DNA of 9,304 nucleotides, taken from contig JBKJPW010000063.1 in the NCBI GenBank assembly GCA_046594225.1, positions 1 through 9,304 of the forward strand, in the 5' to 3' direction. Under the pieces are notes generated by a model. It saw only the letters and a program-made list of their open reading frames with translations. It did not search any database and was not told where the DNA came from. This DNA comes from UBA4416 sp046594225. Lineage in GTDB: Bacteria; Bacteroidota; Bacteroidia; B-17B0; Aurantibacillaceae. Of the stretch, positions 1-7,064 are shown in pieces (position 1 is the stretch's first letter; each line of letters starts with the position of its first letter). The position numbers and the translations under genes were made by a program.

Positions 1-1710
1 GGCTAATTCTTTTGCTTTTAAAAAGTTTTTATCCATACTAATTTCTTTACTGTAAACACCTGAAATACTTCTGATGTTGGCTTTATATCTTCCAAAAACA
101 ATTTCTAGTGCTGATGATATTTCTCCTAAACTACAACGCACACGCGCCGCATTAATAGCTAACTCTAATAAATTCCCTTTACCTGTTTTAGCAGATTCTG
201 TTAAAACAGCTAATGCAGCTTCTACTTCATTAGGATTACGCTCAGCTTTTAGTTTTGCTAAACGTTCTAATTGTTGTGTTCTAACTTTGGCATTATCAAC
301 ATCTAATATATCAATGTTTGTTTTTTCGTTAGTTTGATATAAGTTAACGCCAACAATAATATCCTTTCCTCCATCAATACGTGCTTGCTTACGAGCAGCC
401 GCTTCTTCAATACGCATTTTAGGAATACCAGTTTCAATGGCTTTTGCCATCCCGCCTAATTTTTCAACTTCCTCAATTAATTCCCATGCTTTGTGAGCTA
501 ACTCATGCGTTAAGGTTTCAACATAATAGGAGCCAGCCCAAGGATCAACCACTTTACAAACATTGGTTTCGTTTTGTAAAAACAATTGTGTGTTACGAGC
601 AATACGCGCGCTAAAATCTGTTGGTAAAGCAATCGCTTCATCTAACGCATTAGTATGTAAACTTTGTGTATGTCCCATCGCAGCGGCTAAGGCTTCAACG
701 CATGTACGAGTCACATTATTAAATGGATCTTGTTCAGTTAAACTCCAACCACTAGTTTGGCAATGCGTACGCAAAGCCATTGATTTAGCTGATTTTGGAT
801 TAAATTGTTTTACCATTTTTGCCCACAGCATACGTGCAGCACGCATTTTTGCAATCTCCATAAAATGGTTCATGCCAATTGCCCAAAAGAAAGATAAGCG
901 TGGTGCGAAAGCATCAATATCTAATCCAGCTTTAATACCAGTTCTAATATATTCTAATCCATCAGCTAAAGTATAAGCTAATTCAATATCTGCGGTAGCA
1001 CCTGCTTCTTGCATATGATAACCACTGATAGAAATCGAATTAAACTTTGGCATTTTTTGAGAAGTAAATTCAAAAATATCTCCAATAATTTTCATGGACG
1101 CATCTGGTGGATAGATATACGTATTACGTACCATGAATTCTTTTAAAATATCATTTTGAATCGTGCCAGTTAATTTATCCATGCTCACACCTTGTTCTTC
1201 AGCAGCTACAATGTAAAATGCTAAGATTGGTAATACAGCACCATTCATCGTCATACTCACACTCATTTCATCAAGAGGAATTTGATCGAACAATACTTTC
1301 ATATCCAAAATAGAATCAATTGCCACACCAGCTTTACCAACATCACCAACTACACGTTCATGGTCGCTATCATAACCACGATGTGTGGCTAAATCAAATG
1401 CAACTGATAATCCTTTTTGTCCTGCTGCTAAATTTCTTCTGTAAAAGGCATTACTTTCTTCTGCGGTACTAAAGCCTGCATACTGACGAACCGTCCAAGG
1501 ATTTTGAACATACATACTAGAGTAGGGGCCTCGTAAAAATGGCGGAGTTCCTGCTCCAAAATTTAAGTGTTCAAATTCTTTAATGTCAACATCGGTGTAA
1601 GAAGAATTTAATTTTATTTGTTCAGCTGTTACAAATTGCTCTCTTGTTTCTTTTTCAGCAAAAGCAATAGGTGGAGATGAATAGGATATATTTGAAAAAT
1701 CTTTTCTCAT
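1..1710 (-). CDS. scpA: Methylmalonyl-CoA mutase large (catalytic) subunit, 3' end beyond window
   Basis: This is the catalytic subunit of adenosylcobalamin-dependent methylmalonyl-CoA mutase, which interconverts (R)-methylmalonyl-CoA and succinyl-CoA in propionate metabolism. I read 570 open codons from ATG at 1710 to base 1. The family is about 710-720 residues, so roughly 140 residues are outside the window, including the C-terminal B12-binding domain with its DxHxxG motif. The substrate-binding TIM barrel is complete and very well conserved: PWTVRQYAGFS (71-81), FDLATHRGYDSD (105-116), GTIQNDILKEFMVRN (182-196), SGYHMQEAGATADIE (229-243), and SLHTNALDEAIALPTDFSAR (350-369). By comparison with the Propionibacterium enzyme, Tyr77, Arg195 and His232 match catalytic and substrate residues Tyr89, Arg207 and His244. 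The Tyr/Arg pair favours methylmalonyl-CoA over isobutyryl-CoA as substrate. The start lies 2 bases after the scpB stop, so the two are almost certainly co-transcribed and co-translated. Two plus-strand open frames inside it are shadows. Confidence 0.97.
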   Translation of the reverse strand, partial: MRKDFSNISYSSPPIAFAEKETREQFVTAEQIKLNSSYTDVDIKEFEHLNFGAGTPPFLRGPYSSMYVQNPWTVRQYAGFSTAEESNAFYRRNLAAGQKGLSVAFDLATHRGYDSDHERVVGDVGKAGVAIDSILDMKVLFDQIPLDEMSVSMTMNGAVLPILAFYIVAAEEQGVSMDKLTGTIQNDILKEFMVRNTYIYPPDASMKIIGDIFEFTSQKMPKFNSISISGYHMQEAGATADIELAYTLADGLEYIRTGIKAGLDIDAFAPRLSFFWAIGMNHFMEIAKMRAARMLWAKMVKQFNPKSAKSMALRTHCQTSGWSLTEQDPFNNVTRTCVEALAAAMGHTQSLHTNALDEAIALPTDFSARIARNTQLFLQNETNVCKVVDPWAGSYYVETLTHELAHKAWELIEEVEKLGGMAKAIETGIPKMRIEEAAARKQARIDGGKDIIVGVNLYQTNEKTNIDILDVDNAKVRTQQLERLAKLKAERNPNEVEAALAVLTESAKTGKGNLLELAINAARVRCSLGEISSALEIVFGRYKANIRSISGVYSKEISMDKNFLKAKELA

Positions 1711-1712
1711 GA

Positions 1713-2981
1713 TTATTTTGCTAATTGTTGTTCTAAAGATTCACTCAAATTAATAGGTTTAATTCCAAAGATTGAAGAGGAAGTGTCTTTCATCTTTAAT
1801 CCTTTATCTTTTTTTACTTCTTCGTTTTTATTCTGGAATTTATTAATGCCCACTAAAACTAATTTTCCATCTTTATATTGTTGTATAAGCATTTCAGCAT
1901 CTTTAGAAATCATATCTTGAATGTAGTTTGATTTTAAACACGACATTAATCCACCTTTTGATTCAATGACTTTAAATTGTTCCCAAGTTTTTTCGCATAA
2001 GGTTTCTGTCATGGTTTCAATATAATAGGAGCCAGAAGCCATATCAGCCACTATGTTTAAATAGCTTTCGTCTTTTAAAATTAATTGTTGGTTACGAGCC
2101 ATACGAGAACTAAAATCATTTTGCACATTAAACTCTACATCAAATGGTAATACTAAAATACTGTTAGCTCCTCCAATAGATGCACTCATAGCTTCTGTTG
2201 TTGAACGCAGCATATTAGTGTAACTATCAATATTACTTTTATTTATTAAAGTAGTTTGAGCATGAATATGAACAGTTGCTTTTATGCCATATTGATTTAA
2301 TAAGAAGTTCACCAATTTTCTGAGCGCTCTTAGTTTAGCAATCTCCATAAAGAAATCTCCACCAACAGATACATTCAAATGAATGATTTTAACCTCAGAT
2401 TTTACATTCAAGTATTCGTTTAAATGCGATATTGAAAATGCTAATTCATTTACGGTGTTTGACCCAGCTTCTTGATATAAATTGGTATTAATGCAAATAG
2501 AGGAAGTGTTATTTAACGCGATGTTACCGTTTAAATCATAATCACATTCTACAAAACAATTGTTTCCAGCTGGTATAGAACTTAAAAAAGTAATTAATTC
2601 TTTTTCAAATTCAGGTTTTACTATAAACAAAGAATAAATATGTTCTAGTAAAATACCTTTTAATAAAATGGAGAAGTCTGTTTTATGAGTAATATGAAAT
2701 ACTATACCTGATGCGCCATTTTGTAAAGCATTTAATGCTTGAGCATTGGCTGCTTTTGAGTCTGACACAAAAACATTTTCGCAAATAGCCCAATCGTTTT
2801 TTGAGAAAATGGGAGTAGGAGTGGTAGTTAAATTTTCCTTAGTATAAAAAGGTTGAACATCAATTCCTGAATTGCTATGCCAAACAAGTGTATTGTAATC
2901 AATTCCTTTTAAATCTTTTACTAATTGCTCTTTCCATTGAGCAGCAGTTGTTGAAGTAAATTCTGTAAATAATTTTTGCAT
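1713..2981 (-). CDS. scpB: Methylmalonyl-CoA mutase small (non-catalytic) subunit
   Basis: This 422-residue protein is the structural partner of the catalytic subunit in the heterodimeric mutase. Recognisable mutase-barrel segments are KDLKGIDYNTLVWHSNSGIDV (residues 22-42, N-terminal family signature), MEIAKLRALRKL (212-223), SSRMARNQQL (291-300) and MASGSYYIETMTETL (314-328), which parallel segments of the large subunit. The active site is degenerate: the large subunit has Tyr-His before MQEAG, whereas here the aligned residues are Asn167-Leu168 before YQEAG, so the cobalt-proximal histidine is missing. The protein ends about 40 residues after LVLVGINKF (375-382) and has no B12-binding domain. 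Short small subunits of this kind are usual in Flavobacteriia as far as I recall. The stop precedes the scpA ATG by 2 bases. The leader contains a large palindromic repeat and I saw no clear promoter match in it. No strong Shine-Dalgarno sequence precedes the ATG. Confidence 0.93.
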   Translation of the reverse strand: MQKLFTEFTSTTAAQWKEQLVKDLKGIDYNTLVWHSNSGIDVQPFYTKENLTTTPTPIFSKNDWAICENVFVSDSKAANAQALNALQNGASGIVFHITHKTDFSILLKGILLEHIYSLFIVKPEFEKELITFLSSIPAGNNCFVECDYDLNGNIALNNTSSICINTNLYQEAGSNTVNELAFSISHLNEYLNVKSEVKIIHLNVSVGGDFFMEIAKLRALRKLVNFLLNQYGIKATVHIHAQTTLINKSNIDSYTNMLRSTTEAMSASIGGANSILVLPFDVEFNVQNDFSSRMARNQQLILKDESYLNIVADMASGSYYIETMTETLCEKTWEQFKVIESKGGLMSCLKSNYIQDMISKDAEMLIQQYKDGKLVLVGINKFQNKNEEVKKDKGLKMKDTSSSIFGIKPINLSESLEQQLAK

Positions 2982-2995
2982 TGTACTTATTTATT

Positions 2996-3103
2996 ATTTC
3001 TCGCAGAGTTTCGCAGAATTTTCGCTGAGGACTGCAGAGAGATATTTGTGTTTTTATAATCTCAGCGAGCCTCTTCTTTTTTCAGCGAGTCTCTGCGAGA
3101 AAT
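2996..3103. repeat. 108-bp palindromic intergenic repeat with CGCAGAG-type units
   Basis: A perfect 13-bp inverted repeat closes the element: ATTTCTCGCAGAG at 2996-3008 against CTCTGCGAGAAAT at 3091-3103. Pairing continues imperfectly inward (TTTCGCAGAA at 3009-3018 against TTCAGCGAGT at 3081-3090, 7 of 10). A second inverted pair sits inside: CGCTGAG at 3023-3029 and CTCAGCG at 3061-3067. The arms consist of degenerate units about 10 bp apart (TCGCAGAG, TCGCAGAA, TCGCTGAG), and TCAGCGAGCCTCT at 3062-3074 recurs with one change at 3082-3094. The element nearly fills the gap between the unknown-function membrane gene and scpB. I recall similar CGCAGA-rich palindromes as dispersed repeats in Bacteroidota genomes, but the copy number here is unknown. 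It may act as an attenuating or processing structure between the two genes. Confidence 0.75.
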
Positions 3104-3110
3104 TATTTCT

Positions 3111-3635
3111 TTAAAATATTTGAGCAATTTCTTTTTTTAGATAATCAATTGCTACATCGTTAGGTAATTTCTTTCCAAGATTAGCGGTAATATTTAAAAT
3201 CATCATCGCTAATTCTGAACTGTTTGCATCCGAAGGCACTTTTGATGAAGAAATATTTACTAATTGAATAATTTCTTCTTTAGATGTTTTTACCAATTCC
3301 CATGCGCCAGCTGTTAGGTAAATTTGTTGAGATAAGTTGTGTTCGTATTCTGACTTTACGGCTGAAACTAGTTCTTGGTGAAGTTGGCGTGCAGACATGC
3401 CATTTTTATTGACACGTATAACAAGACTATTTGGGTTAATCCTCTCTAAATAAATAACAATACGTTCAAAAGCTTGAATTTTTAAAGGAGTAATCGTTCC
3501 AAGTGTTGATTTTTTTAATTCGTGTTCACGTCTTTTTTGGTCATTATCTAAAAAACGTTTTACTAAAAAATAGGCCGCTGCAAAAACTGCTCCGGCAGGA
3601 ATCATGATTTTTAAAATTTCAACAAGTGCGTTCAT
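3111..3635 (-). CDS. Membrane-anchored protein of unknown function (DUF7935-like)
   Basis: I cannot assign a function to this 174-residue protein. Residues 8-26 form one hydrophobic helix (LKIMIPAGAVFAAAYFLVK) near the N-terminus, followed by a highly charged stretch (KRFLDNDQKRREHELKK, 26-42). This suggests a single-pass anchor with the bulk of the protein in the cytoplasm. The remainder is soluble and mostly helical, with ITPLKIQAFERIVIYLERI (48-66) as its most characteristic segment. That segment and the overall plan resemble a Bacteroidota-specific uncharacterised family that I believe is DUF7935; this is recollection, not a search result. The gene lies 77 bases after the SUI1-like gene and 129 bases before scpB, so it could be in the same leftward transcript, but the spacing also allows its own promoter. 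I see no good TAnnTTTG box just upstream. Confidence 0.75.
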   Translation of the reverse strand: MNALVEILKIMIPAGAVFAAAYFLVKRFLDNDQKRREHELKKSTLGTITPLKIQAFERIVIYLERINPNSLVIRVNKNGMSARQLHQELVSAVKSEYEHNLSQQIYLTAGAWELVKTSKEEIIQLVNISSSKVPSDANSSELAMMILNITANLGKKLPNDVAIDYLKKEIAQIF

Positions 3636-3712
3636 AGTGGTTTAGTTTTAGAGTTTCTAATATCGGGATTTTTACTCTATAATTCAATTATTTATAAAAA
3701 TTACAGTTTTAA

Positions 3713-4054
3713 TTAACCCCCCGCTTTTTTTGCTTTGTAGTTCGCTTTGATTAATAGGTCTAATAGTTTGTCGCGGTTATCTCCCTGAATCAAAATATTG
3801 CCTTCTTTGGCATTACCACCAACTCCACATTTTTGTTTTAAAGTTTTAGTTAAATCATTTAAATCGTCTTCATTTCCAATAAAACCACTAATGCGAGTTA
3901 CCAATTTTCCACCACCAATTCTATCTAAAAACAGCTTTAAATTTTGCTGCTGCGGTGGCAATGTTTCGTAATTTGTTTCTTCCTCTTTTTCATAGCTGAA
4001 ATTGGGATTAGTTGAATACACTACATTTACTCTTTTTTTGTCTTTTTTACTCAT
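3713..4054 (-). CDS. yciH: SUI1/eIF1-like translation factor (YciH family)
   Basis: This 113-residue protein is a bacterial homologue of eukaryotic/archaeal initiation factor 1 (SUI1). The SUI1 domain covers roughly residues 49-107, with VTRISGF (52-58), DLNDLTKTLKQKCGVGGNAK (64-83) and ILIQGDNRDKLLDLL (87-101). The CGVGG loop and the IQGD strand are the family signature. The first 45 residues are a charged, probably disordered extension (MSKKDKKRVN at the tip, then Glu-rich), as is common in bacterial members. Eukaryotic eIF1 monitors start-codon selection. The bacterial role is less settled; E. coli YciH has been linked to initiation fidelity and stress. The ATG overlaps the TPR gene's TGA in an ATGA arrangement, which points to translational coupling and fixes the start. 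The gene ends in Lys-Lys-Ala-Gly-Gly encoded by a C/G run (GGGGGG on the coding strand), which could be prone to slippage. Confidence 0.93.
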   Translation of the reverse strand: MSKKDKKRVNVVYSTNPNFSYEKEEETNYETLPPQQQNLKLFLDRIGGGKLVTRISGFIGNEDDLNDLTKTLKQKCGVGGNAKEGNILIQGDNRDKLLDLLIKANYKAKKAGG

Positions 4055-5139
4055 CTCTTAAAACGGATTAAAAATAAAGGAATAGCAATTATTAAAACTA
4101 TTAAAGAAATTAATAACCACTTATTTTTGGTCTGTGTATTGTTGTCATGTAATGTTTTTGTAGTAGATACTTCGGCTATGAAAACTAAATCTTTATTCTC
4201 TTGTTCTATTTGTTGTAAACTGTCTTTTAAAGCATAATGTTTTTTCAGGAAACTATTTGCTTGCTCATAATTTTGTTGAGCCTCATAAAACTCAGACTGA
4301 GTTTGGTACAATTCAACTAATGCCTCTGGATAATCAAATCTGGAACAGATATCTTTTGCTAGTAAAATATAATTGGAAGCTTGATTAAAGTTTTTTTGTA
4401 ACACATAAGCCATAGCAATGTTATTATAACTATCAGCTAATTCAAATTCATTATCAATAAGTTGTCTTATTTTTAAACCTTCTTCTAAATATAATAAAGC
4501 ACTATCTAACTTGTTTTGTTCTCTCAACATTGTTCCAATATTATTGTAACAATCAGCAATTAATTCCTGATTACCCAGTTCGTTGGCATATTTTAGAGCT
4601 TCCTCAAACTGTTTAATGGCTGCGTTAAATTCTTTTTGTTCATGTTTTAAAACTCCAATATTAATTAGGCATCGAGTAATTTGTAAAGTGTTATTAGTGT
4701 TGTTAGATGCTTGTAAGGATTGCAAATAGGCATGCTCAGCTAACTTCGGATAATTAATATCACTATAAATGTTGCCAAGATTTGCTTGATTAATGGCAAT
4801 CCAAAATTGATTTTGAATAGACTCGCTTAGTTGTAAAGATTGCTTTTGAAATTTAAGAGCATTTGTATAATCGCCTTTTTTATAAAATAGCAGCGCTAAT
4901 AAATTGTTACTTTTGGCAAGATGTAATATACTTTTACTTTTTTGCGCCTCTTGCTCACAAAGAGCTGCAATTTTGTATGAAAACTCAGGATCTGTATTTC
5001 TGATTTCAAATCCTATTTTGTATAGTTGATTCACCCGTTCTGTATCATTTTCAATGCTTTTGATTTGATATAGTAGTGAATCATTTACTTGACTAAAGCA
5101 GGTAAACGATAATAAAACAGATATGATTACTAACTTCAT
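4051..5139 (-). CDS. Exported TPR-repeat protein with C-terminal membrane anchor
   Basis: This 362-residue protein has a short signal peptide (residues 1-16, MKLVIISVLLSFTCFS, likely cleaved before Gln17; the cysteine does not fit a lipobox). About six tetratricopeptide repeats follow, roughly at 75-108, 115-148, 154-188, 194-228, 234-268 and 275-308. Clear TPR signatures include YNNIGTMLREQNKLDSALLY (198-217) and YNNIAMAYVLQKNFNQASNY (238-257). A linker follows, then one membrane helix (341-359), and the chain stops at Arg-Phe-Lys-Arg. In Bacteroidota this order (signal, TPRs, KxKDSL segment, helix) usually continues into a histidine kinase or LuxR-type output domain, but none is present here. 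The likely topology is a periplasmic TPR scaffold anchored at its C-terminus; the partner is unknown. The stop overlaps the SUI1-like gene by four bases. The start is divergent from the M61 gene, with 65 bases between them. Confidence 0.85.
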   Translation of the reverse strand: MKLVIISVLLSFTCFSQVNDSLLYQIKSIENDTERVNQLYKIGFEIRNTDPEFSYKIAALCEQEAQKSKSILHLAKSNNLLALLFYKKGDYTNALKFQKQSLQLSESIQNQFWIAINQANLGNIYSDINYPKLAEHAYLQSLQASNNTNNTLQITRCLINIGVLKHEQKEFNAAIKQFEEALKYANELGNQELIADCYNNIGTMLREQNKLDSALLYLEEGLKIRQLIDNEFELADSYNNIAMAYVLQKNFNQASNYILLAKDICSRFDYPEALVELYQTQSEFYEAQQNYEQANSFLKKHYALKDSLQQIEQENKDLVFIAEVSTTKTLHDNNTQTKNKWLLISLIVLIIAIPLFLIRFKR

Positions 5140-5157
5140 TATTTACTGTAAATATAA

Positions 5158-5188
5158 TTTGTTTTTACTTATGCTTTATATAATTTAG
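5158..5188 (+). promoter_or_regulatory. Candidate Bacteroidota-type promoter for the M61 peptidase gene
   Basis: TTTG at 5158-5161 is followed after 19 bases by TAATTTAG at 5181-5188, which matches the TAnnTTTG -7 box at 5 of 6 fixed positions. The spacing fits the phylum's -33/-7 promoters. Transcription would start near 5193-5196, giving a leader of only about 10 bases that falls inside the palindrome at 5189-5204. This is a prediction from pattern alone. Confidence 0.45.
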
Positions 5189-5204
5189 AAGCTAAATTTA
5201 GCTT
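5189..5204. repeat. 16-bp perfect palindrome directly before the M61 start codon
   Basis: AAGCTAAATTTAGCTT at 5189-5204 is its own reverse complement, and the ATG of the peptidase gene begins at the next base. It lies just downstream of the candidate -7 box, where a repressor operator would block transcription. Alternatively, if transcribed, it is too short-looped to be a good RNA hairpin, so a dimeric DNA-binding protein is the more natural reading. No regulator is encoded nearby. It could also be a chance event in A+T-rich DNA. Confidence 0.5.
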
Positions 5205-6923
5205 ATGATTCATTATAAATTATACCTCAAAAACTCTCAATCTCATTATATATATGTTGATTTAACAATTGATGCAATTTCTACTTCAACTATCGAGCTT
5301 CAGTTACCAGCATGGCGACCAGGTAGATATGAATTGGGAAATTTTGCTAAAAATGTAAAACGAGTTGACATTTTTGACGAAAATAATCAGCCTTTGGTTT
5401 ATAACAAATCAAGCAAAGATTGCTGGGTAGTGGAAACCAATGGTTCTAAAAAAATTAAAGTCACTTATAGTTACCACACCACCGAAATTAACGCTGGTAA
5501 TTGTTATGCTGATGAGACTCAATTATATGTAAATCCCGTGCATTTGTGCCTATATGTGCCAAGTAGAATGCAAGAAGAACACAAAGTAGAGTTAGATATT
5601 CCAGAGAATTATAAAATCGCCACTTCATTAAAAAGAAATAATAAGGAACTCATAGCTTCTTCTTTTGACGAATTAGCCGATAGTCCAATCATGGCTAGCC
5701 CAGCTTTACAGTCAGATTTTTATGAAGTGAATGGTATTAAATTTTGGTTACATTTTATTGGCGAGTGTAAACCTGATTTCGAAAAATTTAAAAAAGATTT
5801 TACAAAGTTCACTCAAACTCAATTAAGTTTTTGGAATGGTATTCCAACCAATGAATATCATTTCTTATTCCAAATTCTACCCTTTAAATTTTATCATGGC
5901 GTTGAACATCAAAAATCAACGGTCATTGCTATTGGGCCCGGATATAATGTAAACAAAGGGAAAACCTACGAAGATATTTTAGGTGTTTCCTGTCACGAAT
6001 TATTTCATACCTGGAATATTAAATATATTCGTCCAGTTGAAATGTTACCTTATGATTTCTCTAAAGAAAATTATGCACGAACGGGTTATGTTTATGAAGG
6101 CTTTACAACCTATTATGGCGATTTATTATTACTAACCAGTGGCGTTTTTAATATTCAAGAATATTTTGAAACATTAGAAGAGCGTTTAACGAAGCATTTT
6201 CATAATTACGGACGTTTTAATTTATCTGTAGCCCATTCGAGTTGGGATACTTGGTTGGATGGATATGTTCCTGGCGCACCTTATCGCAAAACCTCTATTT
6301 ATGACGAAGGTAATTTAGTGGCTTTTATGTTGGATGTGATGATTATGAAAAACAGTAACAATCAAAAAGGACTCAGAGATGTTTGCCGCGAATTATATAA
6401 CGATTTTGGTAAAAAAAATAAAGGTTATTCAGAACAAGATATTATTGCATTATGCGAAAAATCAGCCGGAATTTCTTTAAAGACTTTTTTTGATAATTAC
6501 GTTTATGGAACAGAAGATTTTGAAGTTCCTTTAAATGAATGCTTAAGTTATTTAGAAATTGAATTGATTAAAACACCAAGTAGTCAATCTTGCGAATCAA
6601 TTTATGGGTTTAAAACCATTGATTTTGGACTAAATAGAAAAGTATCTTTAGTAGCACCTTATTCTCCAAGTTGGAAGGCAGGATTAAGTATTGGAGATGA
6701 GATTATAGCAGTAAATGGTTATACTCTTAAAAATGATTTTAACGATTGGATGCATTATTTTAAAGAATCTGATATTGAACTAAGCGTTTCATCTAACCAG
6801 CATCTAAAAACGCTTAAATTGTCAAAAAATCCAAACCCAACCACCTATTTTGAGGTCTTAAAGCTTAAACAAAAGGGGGCGAGCCTTGATAATTATAAAC
6901 GTTGGCTTGAGTTAAATTCTTAG
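5205..6923 (+). CDS. M61-family metallopeptidase with C-terminal PDZ domain
   Basis: This 572-residue protein belongs to the M61 (glycyl aminopeptidase-like) zinc peptidases. The N-terminal beta domain carries the family signature PAWRPGRYELGNFAKNVKR (35-53). The catalytic gluzincin domain has YHGVEHQKST (230-239), the zinc motif HELFH (264-268, His264/Glu265/His268) and the third zinc ligand Glu298 in YVYEGFTTYYGD (295-306). A PDZ-like domain follows (about 474-540), with APYSPSWKAGLSIGDEIIAV (484-503) as its carboxylate-loop and helix region. Length and domain order are normal for the family. There is no signal peptide: the conserved N-terminal domain begins within a few residues of the ATG, so the start is well supported and the enzyme is probably cytoplasmic. 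M61 enzymes favour N-terminal Gly or Ala in the studied cases; the substrate here is unknown. It appears monocistronic: the next gene is 141 bases away with its own promoter candidate, although I see no clear terminator after this one. Confidence 0.93.
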   Translation: MIHYKLYLKNSQSHYIYVDLTIDAISTSTIELQLPAWRPGRYELGNFAKNVKRVDIFDENNQPLVYNKSSKDCWVVETNGSKKIKVTYSYHTTEINAGNCYADETQLYVNPVHLCLYVPSRMQEEHKVELDIPENYKIATSLKRNNKELIASSFDELADSPIMASPALQSDFYEVNGIKFWLHFIGECKPDFEKFKKDFTKFTQTQLSFWNGIPTNEYHFLFQILPFKFYHGVEHQKSTVIAIGPGYNVNKGKTYEDILGVSCHELFHTWNIKYIRPVEMLPYDFSKENYARTGYVYEGFTTYYGDLLLLTSGVFNIQEYFETLEERLTKHFHNYGRFNLSVAHSSWDTWLDGYVPGAPYRKTSIYDEGNLVAFMLDVMIMKNSNNQKGLRDVCRELYNDFGKKNKGYSEQDIIALCEKSAGISLKTFFDNYVYGTEDFEVPLNECLSYLEIELIKTPSSQSCESIYGFKTIDFGLNRKVSLVAPYSPSWKAGLSIGDEIIAVNGYTLKNDFNDWMHYFKESDIELSVSSNQHLKTLKLSKNPNPTTYFEVLKLKQKGASLDNYKRWLELNS

Positions 6924-6969
6924 ATGAACCGCTATAATTTGCCCATTAAAAGCCATTGTTATTAGATAG

Positions 6970-6997
6970 TTGTTAATAACTAAATGCTTTAATTTTG
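6970..6997 (+). promoter_or_regulatory. Candidate TTG/TAnnTTTG promoter for the DUF4190-like gene
   Basis: TTG at 6970-6972 and a perfect -7 box TAATTTTG at 6990-6997 are separated by 17 bases, at the short end of the phylum's spacing. Transcription would start near 7003, giving a leader of about 60 bases that is A-rich before the ATG. An exact 11-bp inverted pair, TAGTTGTTAAT (6967-6977) and ATTAACAACTA (7031-7041), brackets the box, with one arm overlapping the -33 element. Confidence 0.5.
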
Positions 6998-7064
6998 GTT
7001 AAACAATTAAAAGTTTCTAGTTTAGTATAAATTAACAACTAAACATTAAATTAAAAAAAACATT

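Noticed and set aside
74..976. Open plus-strand frames of 87 and 137 codons opposite the left-edge gene
   Set aside because: They lie inside the highly conserved scpA coding sequence read on the minus strand. Their translations show no domain and are typical antisense shadows.
2996..3103. CRISPR array or structured RNA gene
   Set aside because: The units are short, degenerate and inverted rather than identical direct repeats with unique spacers, and no cas gene or RNA-gene hallmark is nearby.
3713..3725. Frameshift at the C/G run at the end of the SUI1-like gene
   Set aside because: The SUI1 domain is complete before the run, and the reading frame ends normally with Lys-Lys-Ala-Gly-Gly. No continuation in another frame resembles the family.
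5101..5160. Lipoprotein signal in the TPR protein (Cys14)
   Set aside because: The residues before the cysteine (Ser-Phe-Thr) do not fit a lipobox. The cleavage pattern ending in Ser before Gln17 suits signal peptidase I better.
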